From Mesorhizobium sp. WSM4306 (GTDB lineage: Bacteria; Pseudomonadota; Alphaproteobacteria; Rhizobiales; Rhizobiaceae): DNA of 64,000 nucleotides. Location of the stretch: positions 1-64,000 of the forward strand of contig NZ_VFTC01000010.1 of NCBI RefSeq assembly GCF_007003975.1, written 5' to 3'. The notes under the pieces were generated by a model, which ran no database searches, had not been told where the DNA came from, and was given only the letters and a program-made list of their open reading frames with translations. The position numbers and the translations under genes are program-made. The first letter of the stretch is position 1; each line of letters starts with the position of its first letter. Below are positions 1 to 9,695 of this stretch, piece after piece.

Positions 1-60
1 CTGTTCGAGCCAGCCGAATGCAGAAACTTCTTCAAGGCTGCCGGATATGAGGCCAATTAA
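1..60 (+). mobile_element. 3' end of IS630-type transposase gene (truncated by window edge)
   Basis: Frame 1 reads 19 residues and then TAA at 58-60, ending PAECRNFFKAAGYEAN. This resembles the usual C-terminus of IS630-family transposases of rhizobia, which end in a phrase like ECxNYFxxAGY. Only the last residues are visible, so the catalytic DDE residues and the terminal inverted repeat cannot be judged. It lies just beyond the 3' end of the convergent reductase gene. The call rests on a short recognised tail and could be wrong. Confidence 0.6.
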
Positions 61-99
61 TAGCGACACGCTTTAGGCCTGACGGTCGCGGCGAGCAGC

Positions 100-1107
100 C
101 TATCCCGTGACGGCTTCCGGCGTCAGGCCGGGTGACCCGTGCTTTTCCCGCTCGGCCTGCCGCACCAGCGCGGTGACCCGTTTCAGCAAAGGCGCCGGCG
201 TGCCGGCCTTTTCGGCGAGGCTCAGGACCGTTCCCTGCAGGTCGCCGATTTCGGTTGGCCGGCCGCGCTGGAGGTCATCCCACATCGACGATCGCGCCTG
301 CGGGTCGATGGCGAGCATGCGGCGGGCCACCAGCCGGAACAGCCAGTCCGGCAGCCGGAGCAGTTTCGGCAACAGGCCGGCACGCAGGCCGCCGATCCGC
401 GCCGGGGCGATGTGTGATGCCTTCATCGCCGCCAGCGCCTCGTCGATCTGACCGGCCAAGATCAGCCGCCAGCGGCGGTCGGCAAGCTCACTCGCCAGCG
501 GCAGGCCGGACAGCGCGACGAGCGCATTGTTGAGGTTGATCAGCAGCTTGCCCCACTGCACTGCCTTCATGTCGGCATGGGTTTCGACAGCAAGGCCTTC
601 GACATCGAGAAGGCCGGCAAGGCCGGGCGCTTCGATCATCACCTTGCCCTCGCTGGCGCGATGCACGCGAAGCGGCACCTCGCCTTCGGCCGACTGGACG
701 ACATTGAACGGCACCATGCCGGCGAGCACCGGTCGAGAGCCCAGCCCGGCGCGCAACCGGTCGGCATTGCCGACGCCATTCTGCAGGCTGACCACCACGA
801 CATCGGCGCGAGCGTGTGCGGCAATGAGCGCCGCCATCTCCTCGGTGGCGCCGTTCTTGACCGCCACCAGCACCACGTCGGCATTGGCCAGGGCGACGGC
901 GGGGTCGGCTGTGACGGACACTGGCTTGATGGATCGGTCGCGACCGTCGAGGTCGGTGACGCGCAGCCCACCGCCCAGCAAGGCCTCCGCGATGCGCGGC
1001 CGCGCCAGAAACACCACCTTGCGTCCGGCCAGCGCCAGGCAGCCGCCGACATAGCAGCCGATGCTGCCGGCGCCGGCAATGACGATGGTCTTTTCGGCGT
1101 TGGCCAT
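100..1107 (-). CDS. panE: 2-dehydropantoate 2-reductase family protein (PanE/ApbA-like)
   Basis: A 335-residue cytoplasmic NADPH-dependent ketopantoate reductase family protein; the pathway step is ketopantoate to pantoate in pantothenate/CoA synthesis. The N-terminal Rossmann motif GAGSIG lies at residues 12-17, followed by VKNGATEE (about 83-90) and SLQNGVGNAD (about 107-116). The C-terminal helical domain carries the likely catalytic lysine in WGKLLIN (K187). Length and motif order fit the family. It is divergent from dapE and not in an operon. Rhizobia often carry several paralogues, some acting on other 2-keto acids, so pantoate specificity is inferred. Confidence 0.85.
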   Translation of the reverse strand: MANAEKTIVIAGAGSIGCYVGGCLALAGRKVVFLARPRIAEALLGGGLRVTDLDGRDRSIKPVSVTADPAVALANADVVLVAVKNGATEEMAALIAAHARADVVVVSLQNGVGNADRLRAGLGSRPVLAGMVPFNVVQSAEGEVPLRVHRASEGKVMIEAPGLAGLLDVEGLAVETHADMKAVQWGKLLINLNNALVALSGLPLASELADRRWRLILAGQIDEALAAMKASHIAPARIGGLRAGLLPKLLRLPDWLFRLVARRMLAIDPQARSSMWDDLQRGRPTEIGDLQGTVLSLAEKAGTPAPLLKRVTALVRQAEREKHGSPGLTPEAVTG

Positions 1108-1222
1108 GCGATAATCCCGTGTTGGCCTGCACTATACGACATGAAAACCATAATGTCGGCGGCAGGACCGGTCATCATCTCTGACCGTGACAGGCCTTTC
1201 GCTTTCGATTATCGCTTTGCCC

Positions 1223-2416
1223 ATGAAACTGCCGACCGATCCCGCCGCCAACCTCGCGACCCTCATACGCTGCGCCTCCGTGACACCCGCCGAGGGCGGT
1301 GCGCTGGCCGCGCTGGAAGGCATGCTGAAACCGCTCGGCTTTTCCGTCGAACGCCCGGTGTTTTCCGAAGACGGCACGCCCGACATCGAGAACCTTTATG
1401 CGCGCCGCTCCGGCAATGGGCCGCATCTGATGTTTGCCGGCCATACCGACGTGGTGCCGGTGGGCGACGAGGCATCGTGGACGCATCCGCCCTTCGCCGC
1501 CGAAATCGCCAAGGGCGAGATGTTCGGCCGCGGCGCCGTCGACATGAAGGGCGGCATCGCCTGTTTCATCGCCGCCGTGGCACGCCACATCGAAAACAAG
1601 GGCGGCCCGAAAGGCTCGGTCTCGCTGCTGATCACCGGTGACGAAGAGGGTCCGGCCATCAACGGCACGACAAAACTGCTCGACTGGGCGGCGGCCAAGG
1701 GCGAGAAATGGGACGCCTCGATCGTCGGCGAGCCGACCAATCCGGACGCGCTCGGCGACATGATCAAGATCGGCCGGCGTGGCTCGATGTCGGGCAGCGT
1801 CACCGTCAACGGCCGCCAGGGCCATGTCGCCTATCCCTTGCTTGCCGACAATCCGGTGCGCGGCCTGATGAGCATGGTCGAGGCCTTGCTCCACCCCGTC
1901 TTCGACAAGGGCACCAGGGATTTCCAGCCGACCAATCTGGAAGTGACCTCGATCGATGTCGGCAATCCGGCGACCAATGTCATCCCGGCCAAGGCGACCG
2001 CCACCTTCAACATCCGCTTCAACGACACGTGGACAGCCGAGACCGTGCAGGCAGAGATCCACAACCGCCTCGACCAGGCGGCCAAGCGCAAGAAATACCG
2101 GACCGGCAAGAAGACCCCTGTCGACTATGAGCTTGTCTGGCGCGACCGGCCGAGCCATGTCTTCCTGACGCGCGACGACAAGCTGATCGACACGCTGCGC
2201 GGCTCGATCAAGGCGGCGGTCGGCAAGGAGCCGGCGCTCTCCACCTCCGGCGGCACCTCGGACGCCCGTTTCATCAAGGATTATTGCCCGGTGGTCGAGT
2301 TTGGGCTGGTCGGCAAGACCATGCACATGGTCGATGAACGCGTCGCACTGGCCGACCTCGAAACGCTGACCCAGATCTACCAGCGCTTCATCGAAGACTG
2401 GTTCGAGCAAGGCTGA
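1223..2416 (+). CDS. dapE: succinyl-diaminopimelate desuccinylase
   Basis: Di-zinc M20 hydrolase that removes succinate from N-succinyl-LL-diaminopimelate in lysine and peptidoglycan precursor synthesis. With the start at the ATG giving [10 protein letters not shown] the protein is 397 residues; a GTG 36 bases upstream is possible, but family members begin at the chosen residue. GHTDVVP (73-79) and GAVDMKGG (about 104-111) carry zinc ligands and GDEEG (139-143) the catalytic Glu. The dimerisation domain follows. It is 2 bases from a downstream membrane-protein gene and near truA/fmt/def, a usual rhizobial neighbourhood. Confidence 0.95.
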   Translation: MKLPTDPAANLATLIRCASVTPAEGGALAALEGMLKPLGFSVERPVFSEDGTPDIENLYARRSGNGPHLMFAGHTDVVPVGDEASWTHPPFAAEIAKGEMFGRGAVDMKGGIACFIAAVARHIENKGGPKGSVSLLITGDEEGPAINGTTKLLDWAAAKGEKWDASIVGEPTNPDALGDMIKIGRRGSMSGSVTVNGRQGHVAYPLLADNPVRGLMSMVEALLHPVFDKGTRDFQPTNLEVTSIDVGNPATNVIPAKATATFNIRFNDTWTAETVQAEIHNRLDQAAKRKKYRTGKKTPVDYELVWRDRPSHVFLTRDDKLIDTLRGSIKAAVGKEPALSTSGGTSDARFIKDYCPVVEFGLVGKTMHMVDERVALADLETLTQIYQRFIEDWFEQG

Positions 2417-2418
2417 TC

Positions 2419-3024
2419 ATGCTTTCGGTTGACGAGACCTCTTCATCGCTTACCGGCGCCTGGCGGCTGATGCTTGGCAAGGCCGACGGCTTGCGGCTGC
2501 TCGACCTGTCGGCGGATGGCTTCTGGAATTCCTTCTTCGCCATCGTCGTCGCCGCGCCGGCGATGATCGTCGGCTGGGTCGGTACGGCCAACGAGATCGG
2601 CGACCCCAATGCGTTCGCCGGTCGGCTGGGCATGTTGATCCGCCTGGCAACCGTCGACCTCGGCTCGTGGCTGCTGCCGCTGGTCGCGCTTGCCCTGGTC
2701 GCGTCGCGCGCCGGCATCGGCGACCGCTTCGTCCACTACGTCGTCGCCAGCAACTGGGCGTCGGCAATCACCGCCTGGATGCTGCTGCCATCGGCGTTGA
2801 TCCGGCTCTTCCTGCCGTCCGGCAACCCATTCGCCGAATTGGTATGGCTGGTTCTGGTGGTGCTGTCGCTGGTCCTCACCTGGCGGATGACCAACGCCGC
2901 GATCGGCAAGGGCGCGGCTGTCGGCACCGCCGTGTTCACAGGCATGCTGGTGGTGTCTCTGGCCGTCTTGTTCGGCCTTGTGGCGCTGCTCGGCATTACC
3001 CTACCGACGGCCGCCCCGGCCTAG
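2419..3024 (+). CDS. hypothetical multi-pass inner-membrane protein
   Basis: A 201-residue protein I do not recognise as a named family. It has about five hydrophobic segments: roughly residues 35-55, 78-98, 108-132, 138-157 and 170-195. The first 30 residues are cytoplasmic-looking and contain no signal peptide. It starts 2 bases after the dapE stop, so it is probably co-translated with dapE. Its stop overlaps the end of the convergent truA by 4 bases. Conserved adjacency to dapE would suggest a cell-envelope role, but nothing in the sequence shows a function. Confidence 0.75.
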   Translation: MLSVDETSSSLTGAWRLMLGKADGLRLLDLSADGFWNSFFAIVVAAPAMIVGWVGTANEIGDPNAFAGRLGMLIRLATVDLGSWLLPLVALALVASRAGIGDRFVHYVVASNWASAITAWMLLPSALIRLFLPSGNPFAELVWLVLVVLSLVLTWRMTNAAIGKGAAVGTAVFTGMLVVSLAVLFGLVALLGITLPTAAPA

Positions 3025-3776
3025 GACCCATCGGGGTAATCGACACCGACCAGGAAAAGCCCGTCGGGCGGCGCCACCTGGCCGCAGGCGGCGCGGTCTT
3101 GCGCGTCGAGCGCGGCCTTGAGGTCGGCAGCCGTCCAGCCGCCGTCGCCGACGCGTTTCAGCGACCCGACCATGGAGCGCACCTGGTTGTGCAGGAACGA
3201 GCGCGCCGAGGCCCTGACCTCGATCAGGTCGCCCTGGCGGCTCACATCGAGCCGCTCCAGCGTCCGCACCGGACTGTTGGCCTGGCATTGCGTCGAGCGG
3301 AAGGTGGTAAAGTCATGTCGGCCGAGCAGGACTTTCGCCGCTTCGTGCATGGCGCCTGCATCGAGCCGCTTCGGCACCCACCAGACCTTGCCCTTTTCCA
3401 TCGCAGCCGGCGCGCGCCGGTTGAGGATGCGGTAGAGATAGTGCCGCCCGGTGGCCGAGAAACGGGCATCGAAATCGTCGGGGACTACCGTCGCCTGCAG
3501 GATGGCGACGTGTGCGCCCGCCGCCTGCAGATGCGCGTTGATGGCGTCGCGCACCTTGTCGTTGGGCCACGCCTTGGCGAGGTCGACATGCGCCACCTGG
3601 GCGGTCGCATGCACGCCGGCGTCGGTACGGCCGGCGGCGCGCAACCGCACCGCCTCGCCGCTGAATTTCTCGATCGCCTGCTCTATCGCCTGCTGTACCG
3701 AAGGCTGATCCGCCTGGTGTTGCCAGCCGGCGAAGAGGCTGCCGTCATATTCGATATCGAGACGAAAACGCGGCAT
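3021..3776 (-). CDS. truA: tRNA pseudouridine(38-40) synthase
   Basis: Isomerises uridines 38-40 in the tRNA anticodon arm. The 251-residue length is typical. The catalytic Asp lies in [12 protein letters not shown] (D52), and GRHYLYRI and [13 protein letters not shown] are further family motifs. It is the last gene of the minus-strand run def-fmt-GNAT-truA. Its 3' end overlaps the end of the convergent membrane protein gene by 4 bases. A mosaic repeat (3795-3908) sits directly upstream of its start and may shape its transcript. Confidence 0.95.
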   Translation of the reverse strand: MPRFRLDIEYDGSLFAGWQHQADQPSVQQAIEQAIEKFSGEAVRLRAAGRTDAGVHATAQVAHVDLAKAWPNDKVRDAINAHLQAAGAHVAILQATVVPDDFDARFSATGRHYLYRILNRRAPAAMEKGKVWWVPKRLDAGAMHEAAKVLLGRHDFTTFRSTQCQANSPVRTLERLDVSRQGDLIEVRASARSFLHNQVRSMVGSLKRVGDGGWTAADLKAALDAQDRAACGQVAPPDGLFLVGVDYPDGS

Positions 3777-3794
3777 GGGCCACCGACACTCGCC

Positions 3795-3908
3795 TAGAGC
3801 CGGAAGATTTCAGGTCGAATCGACCCGAAATCTGAATCCGGCTCTAAATCAAAAAGATAGAGCATGATGTCGTCCGAAAACCGCTTCACACTTTTCGGCA
3901 TCATGCTC
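3795..3908. repeat. mosaic palindromic intergenic repeat, copy 1 of family B
   Basis: Two palindromes in tandem. The outer arms of the first are TAGAGCCGG (3795-3803) and CCGGCTCTA (3838-3846). Those of the second are GAGCATGATG (3860-3869) and CATCATGCTC (3899-3908). A near-identical two-part unit occurs at 55092-55208. On the minus strand the right edge overlaps the TGA stop of the GNAT gene (3907-3909). It resembles the mosaic intergenic elements known in rhizobia. Confidence 0.85.
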
Positions 3909-4413
3909 AGGCGGCGAGTGCGGTAAATGCCTGGGCGTAAACCAGTTTGCCTTTTTCGGGTGCGTCACCCCAGGCCAGCGCCTGCAGCGCCTCACCCTGG
4001 TATTCGCTCTCGAACTTTTCGGCGCGCGCATGGTTGTAGCCGAAGCGGCCGTAATAGGCCGGATCGCCCAAGACAACGGCGAGCACTTCGCCGGCGTCCT
4101 TGAGGCGGATATGCGCCTCGCGAATCAGCGCACCACCAATGCCCGAGCCATGGAACGAAGGTTCCACCGCCAACGGCGCCAGCGCCACCGCCGGGAAACT
4201 CTTGCCGCCATTCTGCACATACAGCCTGGAGAACAGGATGTGGCCGACCACCTGGCCATCTTCTTCCGCCACAAGCTCGACAACGGCGTCGCCGCCGGTG
4301 ACCAACGCGTCGACCAGACCGGCCTCCGCCTGCTGGCCGAATGCGTGTTCCTCGACGAGGCGAATAGCCTCCCGGTCCCGCGGCGTTGCCGCGCGTATCG
4401 ACATCATGCTCAT
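3907..4413 (-). CDS. GNAT family N-acetyltransferase
   Basis: A 168-residue acetyl-CoA-dependent acetyltransferase. The N-terminus ([21 protein letters not shown]) is followed by strand-rich [20 protein letters not shown], where GSGIGG is the acetyl-CoA pyrophosphate loop (about residues 95-100). FGYNHAR and the YQGEALQAL tail resemble the YhbS/PA-type subgroup. The substrate is unknown. Its start overlaps the fmt stop by 4 bases (ATGA), so it is translationally coupled to fmt, although def-fmt-truA are usually contiguous in relatives. The stop codon falls in a mosaic repeat. Confidence 0.85.
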   Translation of the reverse strand: MSMMSIRAATPRDREAIRLVEEHAFGQQAEAGLVDALVTGGDAVVELVAEEDGQVVGHILFSRLYVQNGGKSFPAVALAPLAVEPSFHGSGIGGALIREAHIRLKDAGEVLAVVLGDPAYYGRFGYNHARAEKFESEYQGEALQALAWGDAPEKGKLVYAQAFTALAA

Positions 4414-5360
4414 GTGAATTTCATTCCTTTTTCGATCTTGGCCCCGCGCAGAAACTCCTGCGCGGCGGCGGGCCTTCCGCCCGCCCGTTGAACTTCGACC
4501 AGCCTGACCGCGCCTGTTCCGCAGGCGACCGTCAGCCGGTCATCGAGAATTCCTCCCGACTCGCCCATGCCTTCAGAAAGCGTGCCTTCAGAAAGCGTCG
4601 AGCGAAGCAGTTTCAGCCGTTCTGTGCGGCCGCCAATGTCGGCCTCGCACCAGGCGCCAGGGAATGGCGACAGGCCGCGAATGTGATTGTGGACCTCGCC
4701 AGCCGGCCGCGTCCAGTCCACGCGGGTCTCCGATTTGTCGATTTTTCGGGCGTAGGTCACCCCATCCACAGATTGCAAGTTGAATGCCAGCGTTTCGGTC
4801 TCAATTCGGGACAACGCTTCGACCATCAGTGTGGCAGCAATGCGCATCAGTCGATCATGCAGGTCGCCGGCCGTCATATCGGGTCCGATGGCGCATTTTT
4901 CAACCAATCCCACCGGACCGGTGTCCAGACCCTCTTCCATCTGCATCACCATCATGCCGGTCTCGGCGTCGCCGGCCATGATGGCGCGCTGGATGGGAGC
5001 TGCACCACGCCAGCGCGGCAACAGCGAGGCGTGGCCGTTGATGCAGCCGAGCCGCGGAGCCTCCAGAATGGCCTTCGGCAACAGCAAACCATAAGCGACA
5101 ACGACCGCGACATCGGCCTGCAACGCGCGGAAAGCGGCCTGCTCGGTCTCGCTTTTCAGCGAAATCGGCGTGCGCACCCCGATATCAAGCCGCTCGGCCT
5201 CGCGCTGCACCGGCGACGGCGTCAGTTCCAGCCCGCGCCGGCCTGCGGCGCGCGGGGGCTGGGTGTAGACGGCTGCTAGCTCGTGTCCGGCCTCGGCGAT
5301 CGCGCGCAGCACCGGCACCGAAAACTCCGGCGTGCCCATGAAGATGACGCGAAGCGGCAT
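4410..5360 (-). CDS. fmt: methionyl-tRNA formyltransferase
   Basis: Formylates initiator Met-tRNA using 10-formyl-THF. The 316-residue length is standard. The N-terminal Rossmann-like domain starts [14 protein letters not shown]. The catalytic triad is visible as N108 and H110 in [17 protein letters not shown] and D146 in GLDTGP, closely matching the family numbering. The C-terminal domain binds tRNA. It sits 4 bases downstream of def on the minus strand and overlaps the acetyltransferase start by 4 bases, so def-fmt-GNAT form one transcript with truA probably following. Confidence 0.97.
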   Translation of the reverse strand: MPLRVIFMGTPEFSVPVLRAIAEAGHELAAVYTQPPRAAGRRGLELTPSPVQREAERLDIGVRTPISLKSETEQAAFRALQADVAVVVAYGLLLPKAILEAPRLGCINGHASLLPRWRGAAPIQRAIMAGDAETGMMVMQMEEGLDTGPVGLVEKCAIGPDMTAGDLHDRLMRIAATLMVEALSRIETETLAFNLQSVDGVTYARKIDKSETRVDWTRPAGEVHNHIRGLSPFPGAWCEADIGGRTERLKLLRSTLSEGTLSEGMGESGGILDDRLTVACGTGAVRLVEVQRAGGRPAAAQEFLRGAKIEKGMKFT

Positions 5361-5364
5361 CTTC

Positions 5365-5895
5365 CTATCCCACCAGCTTGCCCGGCGCCTTGTCCCTGGC
5401 GAGCTTCTTGAACTTCTTGACCACCATGTCGCGCTTCAGCTTCGAGATGTGGTCGATGAACAGCACGCCGTTGAGGTGGTCGATCTCGTGCTGCAGGCAG
5501 GTCGCCATCAGGCCTTCGGCCTCGATCTCCTGCAGTTTGCCGTCGCGGTCGAGATATTTCACCCGCACCGAAGCCGGCCGTTCGACCTCGGCATAGTAGT
5601 CCGGGATCGACAGGCAGCCTTCCTCGTAGACCGAGCGCGCGTCGGCGCTTTCGAGGACTTCGGGATTGATGAAGACATGCGGCGCCGGCGTCTCGTCTTC
5701 CTTGGCGAGGTCGATGACCAGCATGCGCAGCGGCTCGCCGATCTGGATTGCGGCGAGCCCGATACCCGGCGCGTCATACATGGTCGCCAGCATGTCGTCG
5801 GCCAGTTTGCGCACGGACGCGTCGACGCGCTCGACCGGTTTGGAAACCTGGCGCAGGATAGGATCGGGAAGGATGATGAGCGGCTTGATCGACAT
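5365..5895 (-). CDS. def: peptide deformylase
   Basis: Metal-dependent removal of the formyl group from nascent protein N-termini. The 176-residue protein carries the three deformylase motifs: [10 protein letters not shown] (44-53), EGCLSIP (92-98, C94 metal ligand) and QHEIDHLNG (135-143, H136/H140 ligands and E137 catalytic). It is the first gene of the minus-strand def-fmt group and divergent from rmuC. The C-terminal basic tail ([18 protein letters not shown]) is typical of type I enzymes of alphaproteobacteria. Confidence 0.97.
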   Translation of the reverse strand: MSIKPLIILPDPILRQVSKPVERVDASVRKLADDMLATMYDAPGIGLAAIQIGEPLRMLVIDLAKEDETPAPHVFINPEVLESADARSVYEEGCLSIPDYYAEVERPASVRVKYLDRDGKLQEIEAEGLMATCLQHEIDHLNGVLFIDHISKLKRDMVVKKFKKLARDKAPGKLVG

Positions 5896-5998
5896 GGCGT
5901 CTCACCTAAGACGTCATGCGAAAAGCGTCAACCGGGGCGGTTTGCGCCCGTTCACGTTTTGATCTGTGCCAGATCGGCGAATCGGCTATGCTGGCGAC

Positions 5999-7252
5999 AT
6001 GAACGACCTGAACTCCATCCTTTCCGAACCTGTGGCCCAGCTCGGCGCCACGACGATCACGCTCGGCCATGCGCTGGCCTTCGGCGCGATCGTGTTTCTC
6101 GGCCTGTTCCTGGCGCTTGTGATCGCGCTGTGGCGGTCGGCCAGGGCGCGCACCATCGCCGCCGCGGAAGCGGCCGACCACGCCCGCGACGCCGAGGCGC
6201 GGATGGCCGGCATTTTGCAAAGCCAGGCCGAGATGCAGGGCCGCATGGGCGCCATCGCCGATGTGTTCGGCGCAAGGCAGGCCGAACTCAACCAGTCGAT
6301 CGGCCAGCGCCTCGACGCCATGACCGGCCGCCTCGGCCAGACCATGACGGAGCAGACCAAATCGACGCATGAGAGCCTGGCGAAATTGCAGGAGCGGCTG
6401 GCCGTCATCGATACCGCGCAAGGCAACATCCAGTCGCTTGCCGGCCAGGTCGTGCAGTTGCAGGCTATCCTGTCCAACAAGCAAACGCGCGGCGCCTTCG
6501 GCCAGTCGCGCATGGAGGCGATCGTCGCCGACGGCCTGCCGATGGGCGCCTATGAATTCCAGGCGACGTTGTCGAACGGCAGCCGGCCCGACTGTCTGGT
6601 GAGGATGCCGAATGGCGCTCCGTCGCTGGCCATCGACGCCAAGTTTCCGCTCGAAGCCTGGAACGCCATCCGCGCCGCCGATGGCGCCGACTTGCAGAAG
6701 GTGGCGGCCCAGGCCTTCCGCCGCGACATCGAGATCCATGTCCGCGATATCTCGGAAAAATATTTGATCCAGGGCGAGACGCAGGACACCGCCTTCATGT
6801 TCGTGCCGTCGGAATCGGTGTTCGCCGAAATCCACGAGAATTTCGACGCGGTCATCCAGAAGGCGCACCGCGCTCGTGTCATCATCGTTTCGCCGTCACT
6901 GCTGATGCTGTCGATCCAGGTCATCCAGGCGATCCTCAAGGATGCCCGCATGCGCGAGCAGGCGCATCTGATCCAGGGCGAGGTCATCCGGCTGATGGAA
7001 GACGTAGCGCGCGTCGACGAACGCGTGCGCCGGCTGCAGACGCATTTTGGCCAGTCGGCCAAGGATATTGACGAGATCCTGGTGTCGACATCGAAGGTGA
7101 CCAGGCGCGGCCAGAAGATCGAGGCGCTGGAGTTCGGCGAAAGCGAAGCCGAAGTGCGCAGCGGCGGCCCCGCCAAGGCCGAACCCGGGGTGCGCGTGGC
7201 GGATTCCAAGACGGGGCAGCTCAGGCTGCGTGTCGTCGAAGGTGACGATTAG
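5999..7252 (+). CDS. rmuC: DNA recombination protein RmuC family
   Basis: A 417-residue membrane-anchored protein. One N-terminal transmembrane helix (about residues 20-42) is followed by a long alanine/glutamine-rich coiled coil (about 45-165) and a PD-(D/E)XK nuclease-like RmuC domain with GSRPDCLV and SLAIDAKFPLEAW. RmuC limits inversions at short inverted repeats in E. coli. The start at ATG (MNDLNSIL) is preferred over an upstream GTG that would add 11 residues, because the family starts just before the membrane helix. It is divergent from def. Confidence 0.9.
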   Translation: MNDLNSILSEPVAQLGATTITLGHALAFGAIVFLGLFLALVIALWRSARARTIAAAEAADHARDAEARMAGILQSQAEMQGRMGAIADVFGARQAELNQSIGQRLDAMTGRLGQTMTEQTKSTHESLAKLQERLAVIDTAQGNIQSLAGQVVQLQAILSNKQTRGAFGQSRMEAIVADGLPMGAYEFQATLSNGSRPDCLVRMPNGAPSLAIDAKFPLEAWNAIRAADGADLQKVAAQAFRRDIEIHVRDISEKYLIQGETQDTAFMFVPSESVFAEIHENFDAVIQKAHRARVIIVSPSLLMLSIQVIQAILKDARMREQAHLIQGEVIRLMEDVARVDERVRRLQTHFGQSAKDIDEILVSTSKVTRRGQKIEALEFGESEAEVRSGGPAKAEPGVRVADSKTGQLRLRVVEGDD

Positions 7253-8061
7253 ACCGTAGCGACGATTACGTGCGCCTGGATTTTGGCCGCGACCTCGCCG
7301 TTGCCATGTCGGGCTGCAATCACGGCTGCGGCATGGTCGGTTGCCGCTTCCAGTTTTCCCGCATCCCTGGCCTCGATCTCGGTGCGAAGCAGCGTTCCCT
7401 GGCAATAGGCAACCGCCGGAAGCCGCGGCGAGGACGCACGGCTTTGTTCGGCTCTCGTCTCGATCGCCACACGGGAGAAACCTGCGCCTTCCAGCTCGCT
7501 GCGGATCAGGGCCGTGTCATGGTAGCCGTGCGGTGTGCGGGCGAGAAAGCGCGGCGGATCGTTCGGAAAGATCTCCGCAAGAGCGTTCGTCACATCATTG
7601 GCAAACACATTCTCCTCGATGCGATCCCATACGTTGAAGAGGAAATGGCCGCCGGGCTTCAGGACCCGCTTTGCTTCGCGATAGCCGGCGGTGCGGTCGG
7701 GAAAGAACATCGCGCCGAACTGACAGCAAACGAGATCGAAGGCCGCATCTTCAAACGGCAGCGCCAAAGCATCCGCCTGGCGCCATTGGATGCGACTGTC
7801 GTCAGCTTGCCGCGAAGCCGCAAAATCGAGCATAGGCTGGTTGAGATCGGTCACGACATAGCTTGCGCCAGGAGACAGTTTTGGCGCCAATGCGCGGGTG
7901 ACAACCCCGGTGCCTGCGGCGACTTCCAGGACAGCGCCGGGCGACAGGGACGCCGCCCGTCGCGCCATATCCGCGGCGAATGGCTCAAAAATCAACGGCA
8001 CCATGTAGCGGTCGTAGTTTTCCGGAATCGAGCCGGCAAAGATCTTGTCCGTTTCCAGCAT
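7249..8061 (-). CDS. class I SAM-dependent methyltransferase
   Basis: A 270-residue methyltransferase of the UbiE/ArsM-like fold. Motif I is VLEVAAGTGVVTRAL, with the acidic motif YVVTDLNQPML and then QADALALPFEDAAFDLVCCQFG and LKPGGHFLFNVWD. The start MLETDKIF is chosen because the extra 13 upstream residues are non-conserved in character. The substrate is unknown. It is convergent with rmuC (stops overlap by 4 bases). An IPENYDRYMVPLIF phrase near the N-terminus is typical of small-molecule methyltransferases. Confidence 0.85.
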   Translation of the reverse strand: MLETDKIFAGSIPENYDRYMVPLIFEPFAADMARRAASLSPGAVLEVAAGTGVVTRALAPKLSPGASYVVTDLNQPMLDFAASRQADDSRIQWRQADALALPFEDAAFDLVCCQFGAMFFPDRTAGYREAKRVLKPGGHFLFNVWDRIEENVFANDVTNALAEIFPNDPPRFLARTPHGYHDTALIRSELEGAGFSRVAIETRAEQSRASSPRLPAVAYCQGTLLRTEIEARDAGKLEAATDHAAAVIAARHGNGEVAAKIQAHVIVATV

Positions 8062-8142
8062 CGCTACCACCCGCCATCTGTTTGATGGCGAGCCTAGCAC
8101 ATAATCATCTGGTTTGGGCCGCGTTTAACCACGAAACAGCTG

Positions 8143-8547
8143 CTACTGCGCCTCCACGATGCTTATGCCCTCGAATTCCGGCAGCCAATGCAAGGCCGAG
8201 CGGTGCCATTTCTGCTGAGTCGGAACCAGATCCTCGCGTTGCCGCGCGGTCCCCGCCCTGATCCCATAGATCTTCGGGCCGTCGCCAACCGACGTCGCGT
8301 AAAGGTGCGACCCGCAGTCGCCGCAAAAGGCCTGGGCACGCTTGGCGCCGCTCGATCCTGTCTTGATATAGACCTTCGGCGTGCCCTTGGTGATCCGGTA
8401 GTGATCCTCAGACGCGGGAACGGTGACACGAAAGGCGGTGCCGGTCAGTTGCTGGCAATCCGTGCAATGACAGATGGAGGTCTTTTCCGGGTCGACCTCT
8501 GCTTCATAAGTTATGGCGCCGCAATGACACCCACCATCGATTTTCAT
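8143..8547 (-). CDS. GFA family (CENP-V/glutathione-dependent formaldehyde-activating) protein
   Basis: A 134-residue zinc protein. Cysteines C7 and C9 (GGCHCG), C26 and C28 (CHCTDC) with C31, and a later AFCGDCGSHLYA form the two-zinc signature of the GFA domain. Members bind zinc; S-hydroxymethylglutathione synthase activity has been proposed only for Gfa itself, so the enzymatic role here is unknown. The start MKIDGGCHCG is fixed by the domain boundary. It is on the same strand and about 75 bases downstream of the CDF transporter gene. Confidence 0.85.
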   Translation of the reverse strand: MKIDGGCHCGAITYEAEVDPEKTSICHCTDCQQLTGTAFRVTVPASEDHYRITKGTPKVYIKTGSSGAKRAQAFCGDCGSHLYATSVGDGPKIYGIRAGTARQREDLVPTQQKWHRSALHWLPEFEGISIVEAQ

Positions 8548-8623
8548 GGTTGCTCCTCCGAATCCATCGGTTGATCTTAGCGGGACCAGGCGACGGGGCC
8601 AACGGTGGACTTCTGGTCCAGCG

Positions 8624-9577
8624 CTAATCCGACGCCGCCTCGACAACCTGGCGCCGGCGCTCCCAGGTCCCCGTCGTCTGCGGCTTGACGAACAGCCTGG
8701 TGATCTCCGGCATGTCTTTCTTCAGCAGTGCCTCCAGGCGTTCGACGCAGGCTTCGATCTCGGGCGCCGTCAGATGGTCCTCGAACTCGATGCTGAGGCC
8801 GGCGACGATCTCTTGCGGGCCGAGATGGACGGTGAGAACGCCGTTGGCCCGCTGCACCGCCGGATCCCGCTGGGCGATGGCCAGCACCTTGGCCTGTACC
8901 TCCGGCGAGGCCGGCTCGCCGATGAGCAGGCCCTTGCTTTCCCGTGCGAGGAAGATGGCGGTGGCACCGAGGATCACCGCGATGCCGATCGAGGCGGCGC
9001 CGTCGAGTTCAGGCCTGTCGAGGACCTCCGCCGCCAGGATGCCGGCGAAGGCGACGACCAGGCCAAGGAGCGCGGCGCTGTCCTCGAACAGGATCGTGTA
9101 AACACTCGGATCCTTGCTCGATTGTACGGCCTGCAGCCAGCCCTGCTTGCCCTTTTGCTGGCGGAACTCCTTCAGCGCCACATACCAGGAGCTGCCCTCG
9201 AACAGCATCGAGAGGCCAAGCACGATGTAGTTGATTTTGGGATTGGCGACCGGCTCGGGCGCCATGATGTGGACGACGCCCTCGTAAAAGGACACGCCGG
9301 CGCCGAGCGCAAAAACCAGCAGAGCGACAATAAAGCTCCAGAAATACAGCTCGCGGCCATGGCCCAGCGGATGCGTGCGGTCCGGCGGCCGGGCAGCGCG
9401 GTGCATGCCGTAGAGCAGCAGGCTGCCATTGCCGGTGTCGACCAGCGAGTGGACGCCTTCCGACAGCATGGCCGAGCTGCCGGTGAAGAAGGCGGCGACG
9501 AATTTGGTCAGTGCAATGGCGAGATTGCCGGCGAGCGCCGCGTAGATGACCGTCTTCGACCCGCCATGCGCTGCCAT
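8624..9577 (-). CDS. cation diffusion facilitator (CDF) family transporter
   Basis: A 317-residue divalent-cation/proton antiporter, probably exporting Zn, Fe or Mn. About six transmembrane helices include GNLAIALTKFVAAFF and the metal-site motif SEGVHSLVDTGN. A C-terminal cytoplasmic metal-binding domain (about 210-300) has HLGPQEIVAGLSIEFED. The start MAAHGGSK is preferred over an upstream in-frame ATG. The downstream GFA zinc protein on the same strand may be related, but this is only adjacency. The tail RRQVVEAASD is not distinctive. Metal specificity cannot be read. Confidence 0.88.
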   Translation of the reverse strand: MAAHGGSKTVIYAALAGNLAIALTKFVAAFFTGSSAMLSEGVHSLVDTGNGSLLLYGMHRAARPPDRTHPLGHGRELYFWSFIVALLVFALGAGVSFYEGVVHIMAPEPVANPKINYIVLGLSMLFEGSSWYVALKEFRQQKGKQGWLQAVQSSKDPSVYTILFEDSAALLGLVVAFAGILAAEVLDRPELDGAASIGIAVILGATAIFLARESKGLLIGEPASPEVQAKVLAIAQRDPAVQRANGVLTVHLGPQEIVAGLSIEFEDHLTAPEIEACVERLEALLKKDMPEITRLFVKPQTTGTWERRRQVVEAASD

Positions 9578-9695
9578 GCTGTCCCTCCAAGGCACCCAAT
9601 GTAACGGCCCTGCGACCGAAGCTCCACGAGCATCACAACGCGCCAATCGCCCGGTCGTTCAGGCCCTTGAAGGCTAGCTGGAGAAAAAGACGCCG

